NCBI GenBank assembly: GCA_022419385.1
Contig: JAJUBI010000007.1
Location: 1,149,768 to 1,213,767 of the forward strand
DNA length: 64,000 nt
Source: Paraconiothyrium sp. Pb-2020
Lineage: Eukaryota > Ascomycota > Dothideomycetes > Pleosporales > Didymosphaeriaceae
Reading direction: 5' to 3'
The notes under the pieces are model-generated. The model ran no database searches, was not told where the DNA came from, and saw only the letters and a list, made by a program, of their open reading frames with translations. This document shows positions 1 through 11,636 of this stretch, one piece after another; the first letter of the stretch is position 1, and the number at the start of each line of letters is the position of its first letter. A program made the position numbers and the translations under genes.

Positions 1-1193
1 TTTCCGCACAATGGTCGCGTCCATGCGCATGTTCTTGACCGTATCCCTGAGGGATGCTTCGGCGATGTCAAGTAACGCGGTGATGTCTGATTCTTCCCAC
101 AGCACCATCTCCTTCAGTAGCCATTCCTGTTTCGGCACAAGCTTCAGCATATCCGGCACATTTCCGTCGAATCTAAAGCAGTAGTTGCTTTCTCCGCCCA
201 TAATGATGAGTCCCTGTTTTGCCGACTGCGGCAGATCTGAGGCGTAAATGGCGTCTAAAAGCCCATAGAGTCTTTCGTAGTATTTGTGTGCTTCGGTGTA
301 GCCAGCTGCTGTGACAATGCCGATCTTGGATCCGTTGCGCATCAGTTTGAGAATCCGAGGAATCACAGGGTTCTCGGGCGTCAGAGATTGGCCGTCGTCA
401 TACAAGGTTACATCACCATCGAATGTGACAAGCTCCAAGGGCCCGTTGCGAATCAGGCTCATCACCTGGGCTGTGTTCAGGATGAGTCTGACATCGTTGA
501 AGGAGGGGGGCACGAAGCGGCGCATGCTTATGAAGCGCCGTTGGTCTTGCCAGATGAACGCATCGTGGAGGGCCAAGGGGGTAAAGAAATTTGCAACCGA
601 GGGCACCAGGAGCTTGAGTTTAGAGCGGTGCTGTGTTCCGGTCTGTTGGTGCGTGACTGTGAGTATTGTGTTAGTAGATAGAATAAGTGCGGAGTGATCC
701 GAGTCTAGCTCGAGAAGGGGCATCCCACTGTGGTCGTTGACTATGTCTTCAACATCCCGCATAATCTCGGCATATCGTCGCTGGGTACGGGTGGCAGTGG
801 CATCAACGGACTCGCCTTCAGGCTCAAAGACAGCGGTGGGTTGGGAGTGAAGCACAAACGGGACTGCTAGTAGGCCCTAAGAGAGCATTATTATGCAGTC
901 CTTCTTGGTGTATGTGAGGTGTAGTACCTTGATCCATTCAATCTAGTGTACATGTTAGATTTGATCTCAATGATCCGGGTTCATAGCTCTTGCACGCACC
1001 AATTGATCTCGTCGATGTGTCTGGATAGTGTGTCAGCGTTAGCAAACATCAAGCCACATGTGCAGCAAGCAAACCTTGAGAGCATCTAAGGGAGCTAGTG
1101 TCAGCACGGGCAACTGATGAAGCGGGCAGCCAGGGCCAGAAACCACCAGCATGAGACTGATGACCTACATTCTACGCGATATCTGGTCGTCAT
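1..1193 (-). CDS. ISN1: IMP-specific 5'-nucleotidase, 5' part (C-terminus off the left edge)
   Basis: Hydrolyses inosine monophosphate to inosine in purine turnover; cytosolic by family. Five exons were read on the minus strand: 1193-1169, 1085-1075, 1020-1000, 942-928, then 876 running off the edge. Joined, they give MTTRYRVEYALKTHRRDQ followed by an IEWIKGLLAVPF stretch, the conserved ISN1 N-terminus. The HAD-like nucleophile motif TFDGDVTLYDDG lies near 410, and IIMGGESNYCFRFDG is downstream. Introns are 83, 54, 57 and 51 nt, all GT-AG. The three internal exons are only 11, 21 and 15 nt, so a simple ORF search misses the start. The ATG at 1193 is supported by family conservation. The gene is head to head with MED17. 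Confidence 0.93.
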
Positions 1194-1583
1194 GACGAAT
1201 GAAGGGGAAGCAAAGAGAAGAGAAGGATGGGCAATGAAGTCTGAGTGAGCCGCGCGAAGGTGGGAGGCAAGGCGACACTAAGCCGAACGGGAAAGACACT
1301 GGGAGAGACCACGTGAATGCTTCAGTCTATCCGCTGGTTCGAATTGGGATACGGAGCATTCGTCCGACTGTCGCAGAGGGGGAATAGTCAAATGCAGGGG
1401 ACAAGCTCCCTTTTGCATGCGCGGATGCGGTGAAAGAGCTCGTTGGCAGGGGTAGCTTAATCGATAGTCCCCACTACCTCGCTAGCGCCGGCCGCGGCCG
1501 CCCGTTTGCCGTCCCTTGCAGTAAAGACAGGCGTCTTCCACAGCACGCGCAACCAACTACGCGTTGTCCGCGAATCCGCCGAT
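1194..1583. promoter_or_regulatory. Divergent intergenic region ISN1/MED17
   Basis: About 390 bases separate the two divergently oriented starts, so both promoters must lie here. I see no clear TATA box or other element that I would name. The ORFs in this stretch are short and look accidental. Confidence 0.5.
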
Positions 1584-3625
1584 ATGTCTGGCACAGACTC
1601 GCTGTCGTCTGTCGCGCTGCGGCCTTGGCCCGCGCCTATGAAGGAAGCCCTGAGCAAAGAGGACCTCTACACCCAAGTTGCGCAACTCACGTCGGAACGA
1701 AGACAATACCTGCGCGACATTACCGAGAAGACTCTCCTCGAAGACATCGCTGCCGGGCGAGATGGCATTGTGGATACAGTGGAAGGCGGGAAGCAGCATG
1801 AGAAAGAGGAGGTAACGTCACAGGCTGAACTGCTGGAGAAGTTGGGCAGGGCTAGGCACGAGGTTTTCAACAAGCTCGAGTGAGTGGGTTCGTTCCTGCT
1901 AAGATATGAGTACTGACCATTTTCAGCTGGGCCTCATTTGCGGCTGGCAATGCGCTCAATGTCGTCTCCCTCATCCTTTCCCGCGACCTCGCGAAATATC
2001 CGAACAAGAAAGAGTCCGAGAACCTTTATACCCCCCCCTTCCAGGAATTGAAGGTCCCACGCGCGTCGCTGGGGCTGGTCAAGGAAGCTCTTCCCGATGA
2101 AGACCCGTCGCAAATGAGGATCGAGGAGAAGGCTCGGCTAGACTATGTCAAGCGGAGGCAGGTGTTGACCATGAAGGGCTCGCGCATGGAGGCTCTTGAC
2201 TGGGCTACCGACACGCTACTTAAAGCTGCGACCGACCTTGAAAGTAATATCCGCAAAGAGACCAAATACTGGGATGAGATCCTGTCGATATCGGATAAGG
2301 GTTGGCAGATGCAGCGCACACGGAGGGGTGTGCGAAATGCTCCTTACGCCGTTAAATTCGGGCCTCCAGAAGCCAGCAATCACTTCAAGGCACGGGGCTT
2401 GGCACCGCTTCGCATGGACAAGGACGGTGACATCATTCTCGACCCAACTCTCACCCTCAAACCGAAGACACTTCGCGTGCGGATTAGCGAAAACGACATA
2501 ATCACAGGCATCTCCCAAGGGGCGATACGCGGCGTGTTGGACGAACTCGCCATCGAGAAATCAATCCAGCTTGCGCGGACATCACTTTTTGAGGAAGAGC
2601 TATTTTATGAGATGTCAATTGAGAGCCGGCAATTACTCTCCTATGGAGTTGAACTGCGGGACACAGTCGTCCATGTCACGGTGCCAGGCGAACATTCTAC
2701 GCAGCGCAAATTATTAATTGATTGTACAGCCCAGGATGATAATGGTCTTTCTCTTCGCGGCGGCAGTCAGGACTGGCTTGCTCAGAATATTGCGGAGGGG
2801 TTGCGCATTCTGCTTGCACACGAACATCGCATGCGACTTTTCAGGCGTACCCGACTCCCACCACCAATGACACAACACAAGCGCCAACAGCCTACGCCGC
2901 CGCTTCTAAGGACTCTGCTCGCTATGTTCAGTCACCTGAACGCCGTGGACTCGCTCTACGCCTATCTCGACGCTGTTGCAAAGACATTGAAGAGTGCTGG
3001 ACTTGGTGTGACTTTGGAAGCAACCAGGGAGTTGGCGTGGGAGAACCTGACCACGGCAATCAAGGAGACCGAATCCAAAGACCTTACAGCAACCGATCAG
3101 CTACTGTCTACCCTCATCCGACCTTTCGAAGGGAAGGCCTCGATATCGCTTCCATCCTCAATCGAAAGCTCACCAGGAAACATCACCATCAGCACGAGAA
3201 CCTATATTGGGCCGCCGCATTTCGGCACAGAGCACAAGATCACTTTACCACCCTCGCTACTTCAACTGTTGAACCTGGAGCACGACCCGCAGCGGCAGCT
3301 GAAATTCTCTTCTACCGAGGAGGTGAAATCATATCTCGACTTCGTCGTTTCGCTGGACATCTCCCAATCATTTCTCTTCAAGGAGTTCATTGGGCGGTCG
3401 GTGATCAAGTCATCGGAGCCTCGTATATCGGTTGTTTCAAAAGGAAGCAAAAAGGGCCTGATCAAGGAAGACGACGTCGAGATCGAGCTGGAAAAGGCAG
3501 CATTGAAAGCGACTGCTACCGCAGTTGGACAGTTGGCCACCGGGGCCGCTGTCGAGAGCTTTACATGGAATGGAACTCCAGGGCGACCACCTCTGAAGGA
3601 GAAGGTGAAGAGCTGGCTATCGTGA
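1584..3625 (+). CDS. MED17: Mediator complex subunit 17 (Srb4)
   Basis: Head-module scaffold subunit of Mediator, needed for RNA polymerase II transcription; nuclear. One intron, 1880-1926 (47 nt, GTGAGT..TTTCAG), joins residues ending NKL to DWASFAAGNALNVVSL. The protein is 664 aa. Conserved blocks seen are ALRPWPAP at the N-terminus, the EALDWATDTLLKAATDLE helix, the following ETKYWDEIL with GW, and a C-terminal domain ending in KSWLS. The ATG at 1584 is preferred over the in-frame one at 1506, because the family begins just before the LRPW motif and the extra 26 residues look unrelated. Assignment rests on recognition of the family blocks. Confidence 0.9.
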
Positions 3626-4011
3626 GCTCGTGTAGATGGCGCGACGCGATTGCGCACCACCCAAGCCCACGACAATGCGTACGGCTTTGGCCGCGTAGCG
3701 TCCCTGGTCGATGATGTATGAATGGGTCATACCCGCGCCAGCACGAGGCTAGGGCGGGAGGCCCGGGCCCATGTGGGGTAGCTCCCCCATTCTCCGAGAG
3801 CTCTAACTCGAAGCACGTCGAGGAACCTGGACGATCTCCATGTTCGCCAATACACCGAGAATGCTCATGATGACGCGAAGACCCTCTCTTCCTAGCTGCG
3901 CATAGCCTCCGGTTCGTTGACGTACCTAGCAGCTTGCGACGGGTGGCATATAGAAACAAATGCAAAGCCAGGTACAACCGACCTCCAGCTCTCTACACAG
4001 TGCTTGTGAAC
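3626..4011. other. Intergenic, MED17 3' end to MRJP-like gene
   Basis: About 390 bases between two genes on the same strand. It should hold the MED17 3' UTR and the promoter of the downstream gene. No feature that I can name. Confidence 0.4.
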
Positions 4012-5432
4012 ATGTTGTCGTTAGCTATACTAACAGCAGCGTCGCTCCTTCTCCCCGCGCTCTCGAGTGGGCAGATCGCTCGCGACCCTGGCGTTTACGG
4101 GCCTCCACTCGAGATCGTACACCTCTACAGTGATCAATGGCCGACAGGTACTCTCATTGTCACTTCTAAAATCGCATTGCTGATTTTGATTCTACCAGGA
4201 ATTACCGTCTCCCGCACCGGCCGCAAATTCTCCAACTACCCGCCCGGCCTCGATGCGAACAATACGAACAACGGCAGCAATGGAAAGTATACAGTGGCCG
4301 AACTTATTGGTAACAACACCGAGCGGCCCTACCCCTCCGCCGTCATGAACGATCCCCCAGGCGGCAGCATAAACTACACAACCTACCCGCCCACCGGCGC
4401 AAACTACCAAAATTACCTCATCGGCGTGCAGTCCGTCGTCCTAGATGCGAAAGATAGATTGTGGATCTTAGATACCGGCCGCGCGCTTACGCCCAACAGC
4501 ACGCTCGTTCCTGCGAGCTATGGCGGGCCGAAGCTTGTTTGCGTAGACCTGTCGACTGATACCGTGACGAAGACGATTGTCTTCCCTATCACAGTAGCGT
4601 ACTCCGACTCCTACCTTAACGACGTGCGCTTTGACCTCCGCAAGTCCACAGACGGTGTGGCATATATCACAGACTCCAGCACGGAAGGCCGAAATGGTAT
4701 CATCTTGGTAGACCTTGGCAGCGGAGAGAGCTGGAGACACCTCGATGGCGCACGCGAAGTGCGACCTGACAGGGGGTTTGTGGCGTGTGTGTGGGGTGAA
4801 CCTACATATTACATTCCCGGCCCCGGAAAACCGCTCACTTACCTTCCTTTTGGATCGGACGGGATTGCGCTTGGCGCTGATGGCGAAGACCTCTACTGGA
4901 CTGCGGTCGGCAGCCGCACACTATATAGTCTGTCCACGGAGAGGTTGTTAGATCGGAGTCTCAACAGCGAGCTGTTGGCACAGAATGAGATACGCAACCG
5001 CGGGGAGAAAGGCGTCAGCGACGGCATGGAGACAGATACGAACGGATACATCTACGCTGGAAACATGGAGCAGGAAGCTATATCTTTCTTCAATCCTAAG
5101 AATGCTTCATTGACTCTTTTCGTGAGAGACCCAAGAATCAACTGGGTGGATACTAGTAAGCTCTCCGCCTTCCCGCCTTCCCCCCTTTCTCTACTTGTCA
5201 TCTTTACGGTATACACTCGAAATGAAAAGAAAGTCGACAGGCCCAGGTGGGCATGACATAAAACGTGCTGATATCATTAGTGGCTACTGGGGCAGACGGC
5301 TACCTCTATTTCACAGTCAACCAACTTTCATTCAGCTCGGCATTTTATCCGGGGACGGACCGGAGAGTGAAGCCGTTTGTGCTGTTTAGGGCAAAGTTAC
5401 CCGGAAATGGGACGAGGGTGGATTTGCGGTGA
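4012..5432 (+). CDS. Secreted major royal jelly protein/yellow-family protein
   Basis: Three exons (4012-4147, 4199-5155, 5281-5432) encode 414 aa. An N-terminal signal peptide (MLSLAILTAASLLLPALSSG) is followed by the yellow/MRJP beta-propeller: VVLDAKDRLWILDTGR, PKLVCVDL, YLNDVRFDLR, GVAYITDSS, SDGIALGADGEDLYW, then GVSDGMETDTNGYIYAGN and a final LYFTVNQL strand. Several NxT/S sites (NNT, NYT, NST, NAS) suggest N-glycosylation. In insects the family includes the yellow proteins and royal jelly proteins; in fungi and bacteria the role is poorly known, so I assign no reaction. The CGG TGA stop at 5430-5432 overlaps a possible GTGAGT donor, so a further exon is not excluded. Confidence 0.85.
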
Positions 5433-6694
5433 GTCAACGGGGATGGTGAGGAGTGATGTAACGTGGGATTGGCTTTTAAACTTCAAACAAGGTGAATTAT
5501 CGGCCACACGTAGGTTGGAAGAAGGCTAATAAAGATAGTATAGTCATCAGCATAAGCGGAAATAAACGCATGATGCACCGGTCATCGTCTGTAGCTTTGG
5601 CACGCTTACACGGTTAACTGCCCGCTCCTCCACCTCTCAGCGATCGAATCATTCCGACCACTTCATCTCCAAGCACGCTTATTTTGCCAGATCTCGTCGT
5701 AAACAGTGTGTAAAATCGAACTCTTCACGTCGTTCCGACTGGAAGAGTGCTTGATCAACCCCGTAGCCAATACCTATGAAATACATTCTGCATGTCACTT
5801 CCCACTTCCGAAAGCCACGGACAGAGGTCAGACGTCCAGGCTCTAGCTTTGCGGATGTCGACGCTAGCCCGTTTGGAGCCACGTGAAGATCTCTAGACGG
5901 CCCAGTGCACTTGCGCGGTGGCTGCAGCGTGCCCGCATGATGTAGCATGATGGTGAGCATGATGAAGTGCTGGCAGACGAAGGCTCACCTGCAACAAAGC
6001 ATAGTGAAGTGAAAATTGCCTCTGCACATTTCGACCCCTATAGTCATTGATCGCCCGCAATTGGCTACATCCGCTATTCTTCAACCTTTGACTACATGGA
6101 ACGCAAGGTCGAAGTCCAAATATCCTCTATCTGTGGCTTCAACTATGATTCGTCTGCTCGTTCACAATATACTCATGAAGTTCGTATTTCCGGCATGCCA
6201 CTATCTCCGGCCCACACGCTTGTTCACCCGCTAGCCGTCCGCCTCGGACCAACTCAGCGCACCAATGCGCTCGAATCCTCAGCCTCGCGCTCGGATATCT
6301 TTATTAACACCGCAAGCCTCTGGCAAGACATCTGCAATCGATGCGCATGTCATCAGGGTCGCACCACTGTGGGTACACGGATTTACGCAGTATTGCCCTT
6401 TTGGGATTTGGCGACATACTTGCGTTAACAGAGAGGCCTTCAAGAAGAGCCTGGATGATTTTGAACGGACCAAATGGCGGAGCGGTAGTGCAGATATGAT
6501 ACGCAAGGCTGTAATGCCTTGGACGTGAGAACTGAGGTATAAGAGGAATCGCGCGATCGCTGGGGGTAAATTGGTTATAAAAGAAGAGTCCTGCACATAT
6601 ACGGCAGCTTTCCAACCATTACGACCGTCCCATCCACCAAATCTCATCAGTAGCTAATTTCCGCATTTTCTGATACCAACTCAAATACGCCACA
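5433..6694. other. Gene-poor stretch upstream of aldo/keto reductase
   Basis: About 1.26 kb with no ORF I recognise on either strand. The longest open frames (about 90-120 codons around 5.7-6.6 kb) overlap one another in different frames and show no domain. The proximal part presumably holds the promoter of the gene at 6695. Confidence 0.4.
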
Positions 6695-7909
6695 ATGTCC
6701 TCGTTCAAAGAATATCTCACAACTCAAGCGAGCGCCTCCCCCCAGCCTCAAATGAATTACAACCGGTGCGGTCAACTTGTGCTCCCTTTTACGTGCATTG
6801 CGCAGATTCTAATCCCTTCCGATAGTCTCGGCCGGTCAGGCCTCAAAATCTCCTCGATCATCCTCGGCGCCATGGGCTTCGGCGATCCCGCATCCTCCAA
6901 CGGGCCGTGGGTCCTCGACGAAGCTGCCTCTCTCCCGCTCCTAAAGTACGCTTTTGACAAAGGCATCAACACCTGGGACACAGCCGATTTCTACTCGCAA
7001 GGAAAAAGCGAGGAGATTATCGGTCGCGCTATCAAACAGTATGCTATCCCACGCGAGAAGCTCGTCCTCCTTTCAAAGGTATTCTTCGGTGTGGACGAAG
7101 CCGAGATCATCAATAAGGAAGGCGGAGTCGATCTCGCGAAGGCAATGGTGAATGATGGTTCGATGGTCAACCGTGTGGGGTTGAGTAGGAAGCATATCCT
7201 CGATGCGGTTGATGCTTCCGTGAAGAGACTAGGGACGTACATCGACGTTCTTCAGATCCACCGTTTCGATCCTGACGTTCCCGCTGAGGAGATCATGAAG
7301 GCGCTAAACGATGTGGTCGAGAGTGGCAAGGTGCGCTACATTGGAGCGAGTTCGATGGCGACGTGGCAATTCCAACTACTTAACAACACTGCGGAAAAAC
7401 ACGGATGGTGAGTCCCTGTTTCTGTTCTCATAACCGAATTCACCGGCAGAGGGGAAGGTGGGCTAACATGACAAAGGCACAAGTTCATATCCATGCAAAA
7501 TTACCACAACCTGCTCTACCGTGAAGAGGAGCGCGAGATGCACCAGTACTGCTTCCATGAGGGCATCGGCCTGATTCCTTGGTCTCCACTCGCACAGGGT
7601 AAACTCGCCCGGCCGTGGAGCGCTTCTTCTTTGCGGAGCGACAATAACCCCTTCGCCGATATGTTGACTGCGCCCTCTGATGAAGCCATCGTTAACAAAG
7701 TTGAGGAGGTGGCGAAGAAGTTGGGGGTGAGTATGGCGCAGGTAGCCACGGCTTGGAGCCTGAAGAAGAGAGTAAATCCCATCTTGGGACTGCAGAGTGA
7801 GAAGAGAATTGACGAGGCGGTAGGAGCTATAGGGGTAGTACTCAGTGAGGAAGATGCCAAAGCGTTGGAGAGCGTATACACCGCGAAGCCAGTCGCGCCG
7901 CTATGGTAG
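6695..7909 (+). CDS. Aldo/keto reductase (NADPH-dependent, AKR superfamily)
   Basis: Three exons (6695-6765, 6826-7407, 7477-7909) encode 361 aa. The (beta/alpha)8 reductase signature is complete: LGRSGLKISSIILGAMGFG near the N-terminus, NTWDTADFYSQGKSEEIIG with the catalytic Asp and Tyr, LLSKVF with the catalytic Lys, and LQIHRFDPD with the catalytic His. SGKVRYIGASS and ISMQNYHNLLYREEEREM lie in the middle. LGVSMAQVATAW and a coenzyme-binding end (ILGLQSEKRIDEAVGA) close the domain. It reduces aldehydes or ketones with NADPH; the natural substrate cannot be told. The intron at 6766-6825 has a GTGCGG donor. A nonspecific housekeeping or detoxifying reductase is the default reading. Confidence 0.92.
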
Positions 7910-8339
7910 TGACGCGGGAGAGCACTCTGGACAATTTGGTGATGTTTCTTCCTCTGCATGATTTTTAAAGATGAAACTCACCACCTCGTTAAAGAACACT
8001 TAGCTATTCCGTAGACAGTAGACAATGTACCAAAATACTCCTGCAATGGCACGTTTGTTAGCTTCGTACGAGAATGTACGAAATAGATGCGAGACCATGA
8101 TGCAAGTTGGAAGCATGGGTAAATGATGTATTACAATTCAAGTCAACAGTATCCAAGCACGAAGCCAAAGCTAGGGTGGATGAAAGAACCGCGATAAAGG
8201 CAGGAAAGCGCAGCCCTACAACCCGCCACCCATTGTGGTACAAGGCAAGACGTATCCAGACGTCTTCAAGCCAACTCAATAAAAAAGCTACATATTCAGA
8301 CGTCCCAACTAGAATCCATCCCAAAGAATGTGCAGCGAA
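7910..8339. other. Convergent 3' region
   Basis: Shared 3' flank of the aldo/keto reductase (plus) and LRR gene (minus). It is AT-richer than its neighbours, with AATAAA-like A-rich tracts near 8275-8290. No other feature seen. Confidence 0.4.
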
Positions 8340-10912
8340 TCAAAAACCCGAAGAGGCGGTGCTCTCAGGGGTGAAAAACTCGTCCGTAGGCGAGGGAATC
8401 TTGTCTTTAAGCCACGCTAGCACAGCGTCTGTGCCCTTCATCAGCACTGCATAGTTCGGTACGCGGAACTTATTGCCTTCGACGTCGAAGCTCGTCAAAG
8501 TTCCCATGAGTAGACCAATCTGCGGCTCCAAGCGTACAATATCGTTGTTGCTAAGGCTGACGATCTTCAAGCCCTCGAGCGACTCAGCTGAGACTTCATC
8601 GATACTGTTATCGGACGCCAAAAGGGTCGTAAGCCAAGGAAACGACTCGCGCAGAGTCGGCAAGGACCCTGCTATCCTATTGTTCGAGACGTCGAGATGA
8701 TGTAGGCTTGGCGCTGATAGCTTTGAGGATATATCATTGAACGACTTAAGCTTATTGCTGCTGAGACGAAGTTCGCGGAGCTTAGGGAGCGCCAAGCTCT
8801 CGGTCAGCGGATTAGCAATGTTGTTCTTAGACATGTCTAGCACGGTCAAGAATGAAAGCTGTGCTATGACCCTTGGAATCTTGACCAGCAAATTCTGTTG
8901 CAGATACAGCTGCTTGACGTCGTGCGACTCGGCAAAGCGCGCTACGGCGTCTTCGTCGACTTCAGACATGTTTTGAGATGAGAGGTCGAGCGTACCAGAG
9001 GGCATCAGCTTCCAGCCATTGCCTTCCACATCGAGGTCGGCGTCCGCTGAATCTTGAACCAATCCCGCATCTGGCACTGTTTCGGGACCCAATTTTGACA
9101 GGAGATCGCGCTTTATGTCTTCTGCGCCCATCGTCAAATACTTCCGTTCACGGAGTGGGTTGGCCACTAGCGTTATATTTTCCAAGCCATCCATGAGAGC
9201 TATCCGCTCATCCAGCTTGTTAATGTTATTCGCTGTGAAGTCGGCATTCCGTAGCTGCTTCAATGAGCAAAAACCTTCCGGCAATGTCGATAGGCTGTTC
9301 TCGCCAACAAGAAGAGTGATCAGACTAGTCCATGCGGCCAGGTTCGGCAGAACCGACAACCTATTTGCTGAGACGTCGAGATGTTTAATGGAAGGGAGCA
9401 GGATCGTGTCCGAGCCGTAAAGACTTGTGAGCGAATTGTTGGCTAAATATAGATTCTGTAGATGCGGGACAGTACCCACGTCGAAAAAGCTGCCACTAAA
9501 AGAGTTCTTAGACGCATTCAGATCGATGATTGGCATGGATGTAAAGATCTCGCTCGGAAGGCTGGTAAGATTGTTATCAGATACGTTCAAGGCCCGCAAT
9601 CGCGAAAGTGCGCGTATCTCAGGTGGCAAACTGGTAAGTCGGTTTCCTTGTAGCTCCAAGGTTTCCAATAAGGTCAAGTTTTCGACTTTGGCAGGAAACG
9701 CACCCTCCAGTTCATTCGCCGCGAGTTTGAGCTCGCGAAGGGTAGCAATCTGGAACACGACCCCTAGTGTCTCCATGGTCAGTTTATTCCTCGACAGATT
9801 GATCTTAGACAGTTGCGGTAACCGTCCCAGGCCTAATGGCAGCTCTCGGAACATGTTACCATGTAGGTCAAGATTTTGAGTGCTGCCAAACTGTGGCACT
9901 ACTTCTTCGGATTCCATCGCCGCTTCGTAGTCCACGTCAGGAAACATAGATTCCGGAAGGATGTGAAGGTTGTTGTCGGCCAGGATCATAGAGGTAAGGT
10001 CGACAACTTCACTCCAGGCGGCATTATTCTCTGGATTGTATTCATACATCTTTGTTACTTCTTCAGGTATCTCCCTCAACTCCATTGCCGCAAGGTTGAG
10101 CTTGCCATTTGCGCGGGCACCATCGATACGCTTTCGCAGAAGAGACACCCCTCCAGTGGGCCGTTGATTGAAAGGGTCATCCAGTCCAAAGTCGAAGCTC
10201 GCAATTTCGGCTGGATCTGGAATGATGGCATCACGCGGCGGAGTATTAGTTCGCGGACGGGATGGGCTTGCCACGGTAGCGCGTTTTTCTGCTTTGGCCT
10301 TTGCGATCTGATCGCGCAATGCTTGAGATGAATTGGGCTTGGGCGAGATTGCATCCGTACTGTTGGTGCTCTCTGACCGCTTCGCGGCCTTTGCTTTAAC
10401 TAGTTGTTCCCTCAACAAGGCAGAAGAGTTGGGCCCCTTCCGAGCCGTCTCTGGGGTCTTTCTTGCAGGCGAAGGCGTAGAAATTGGCGTGGTCTGGATA
10501 GGCGATACAGCTTGACCGAAAGCACCTGCTATGGATGGTCGCGATAGGGGCGTTCGCGCCACCATGGTCTTGCTGTTCGACAGAGGGCGGGTCCTCGGGG
10601 TTGACGCTAGGTTTTGCACCTGCGAGAGAGGTAGCTTCTTGATTGTAGAAGGAGGAACGATGGACGATCTTTTGCTGGGAGTTGCGGACGCACCGGTCAT
10701 GGCCGCACTGACACTCCGCGGAGCCGTCATTGAACCTAAGTCGTCAGTCCCGTACGATTGTCGGTGGTCAAGCCCAAGGAATCAAGCATACCTCGCTGCG
10801 AAGCCAGCATGCCTCTTTTTGGTGTAGCAAGTATTGCTCGCGGCGTTCCATCGCTCGTAGTTGGCCGTGTTCCATTCGACAACGCGGAAGCAGGCCTAGG
10901 CGGCGGACCCAT
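8340..10912 (-). CDS. Leucine-rich repeat protein (LRRC40-like)
   Basis: The intact reading frame runs from ATG 10912 through one 56-nt intron (10791-10736, GTATGC..TTAG) to the stop at 8340, giving about 838 aa. After a Ser/Pro/Arg-rich N-terminal part, with two copies of an LREQLVKAKAAKR/LRDQIAKAKAEKR-type basic helix, come some 18-20 LRRs of the LxxLxLxxNxLxxLP type. The end, FRVPNYAVLMKGTDAVLAWL, matches the C-terminal cap seen in LRRC40-type proteins. It is a scaffold by architecture; function is not known to me. Upstream coding-like sequence (10913-11636) probably belongs to the same protein but is broken by frameshifts, so the true start may be 11636. It is divergent from the coiled-coil gene at 12296. 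Confidence 0.85.
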
Positions 10913-11636
10913 TGAATCCCCATTATTGAAGAAGCTCGATCTCCGGGCCCCTTGCCGCCCGCAGGCGAGGAAGGTAGCTGTGACAAACTCTCTATCGTTC
11001 GGTCTGAAAGAGACGGGCGCGACCTCCTCACTGCCGGTGCCTGCTTAGGGGCATCTGCATCGCTTTCCAGTACATAATTGGGCTCGTTGTCGTAGAAGCC
11101 TGCCGTGAGCTAGCTCTTGAAGACGCTCTCGAGGCGGAGCGGAAGGCATCCAAGTCTCCCAACACGTCATCATTGCGTGCTCCTTTGAACGATTTCGGGG
11201 GCTGTTCGCTGGTTTTGGTTTGTCGCGATGGGGCGTCCAGTTGGTTTCTTAAACACAGAAGCGTCGGCGGCAGAGTTTCGCCCCGCAAGACTTGGAATGG
11301 AGCGTTTGGTCGAAAGCACAGATGCCCTATTCGAGCTCGTATTTGCAGATGCCGGGGGAATAATGGATGGTCGGGCGAGGACGTCCTCGAGGGTTTCTTC
11401 TGCAGCGACGGCGGCGGGTGACTGGTCCTAATCGAAGATACTGACGGCTTCTTCTGCAGCGGCAGCGGCTGGCTGGCCCGTGAGACTGAAGATAGCGACG
11501 GCTTCTTGCGCAGCTGTTCGGTAGACGGGGTGGACCGCAGTTGGCTCTGGCTGCCCGCCGGCCTGAGCACAGGGAGGCGCGAGGTCGGGCGTGGGATCCC
11601 TGAAGACGGTCGAGGAATCCCGGAAGGCTGCTCCAT
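10913..11636 (-). pseudogene. Frame-broken N-terminal coding part of the LRR gene
   Basis: From ATG 11636 the sequence reads MEQPSGIPRPSSGIPRPTSR, a low-complexity start typical of this fungal LRR family. Family-like sequence then continues only by changing frame four times: near 11374, near 11222, near 11102 and near 10939. Recognisable pieces are RPSIIPPASANTSSNRAS, EQPPKSFKGARNDDVLGDLD, GFYDNEPNYVLESDADAPK, RSRPSLSDRTIESLSQLPSS, then SFFNNGDSMGPPPRPAS, which runs into the intact frame. No gap is long enough for an intron at the junctions. Single-base indels explain all four. Either the assembly is wrong here or the N-terminus is really broken; downstream ATG 10912 would then serve as start. 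Confidence 0.6.

Noticed and set aside
1300..1350. GGTTCGAATTGG resembles a tRNA B box
   Set aside because: No matching A box, acceptor stem or cloverleaf could be built around it.
10768..11031. Apparent continuation of the LRR N-terminus in one frame as a separate small gene
   Set aside because: After about 10938 the translation loses family-like character, while the neighbouring frame gains it and joins the LRR ORF.
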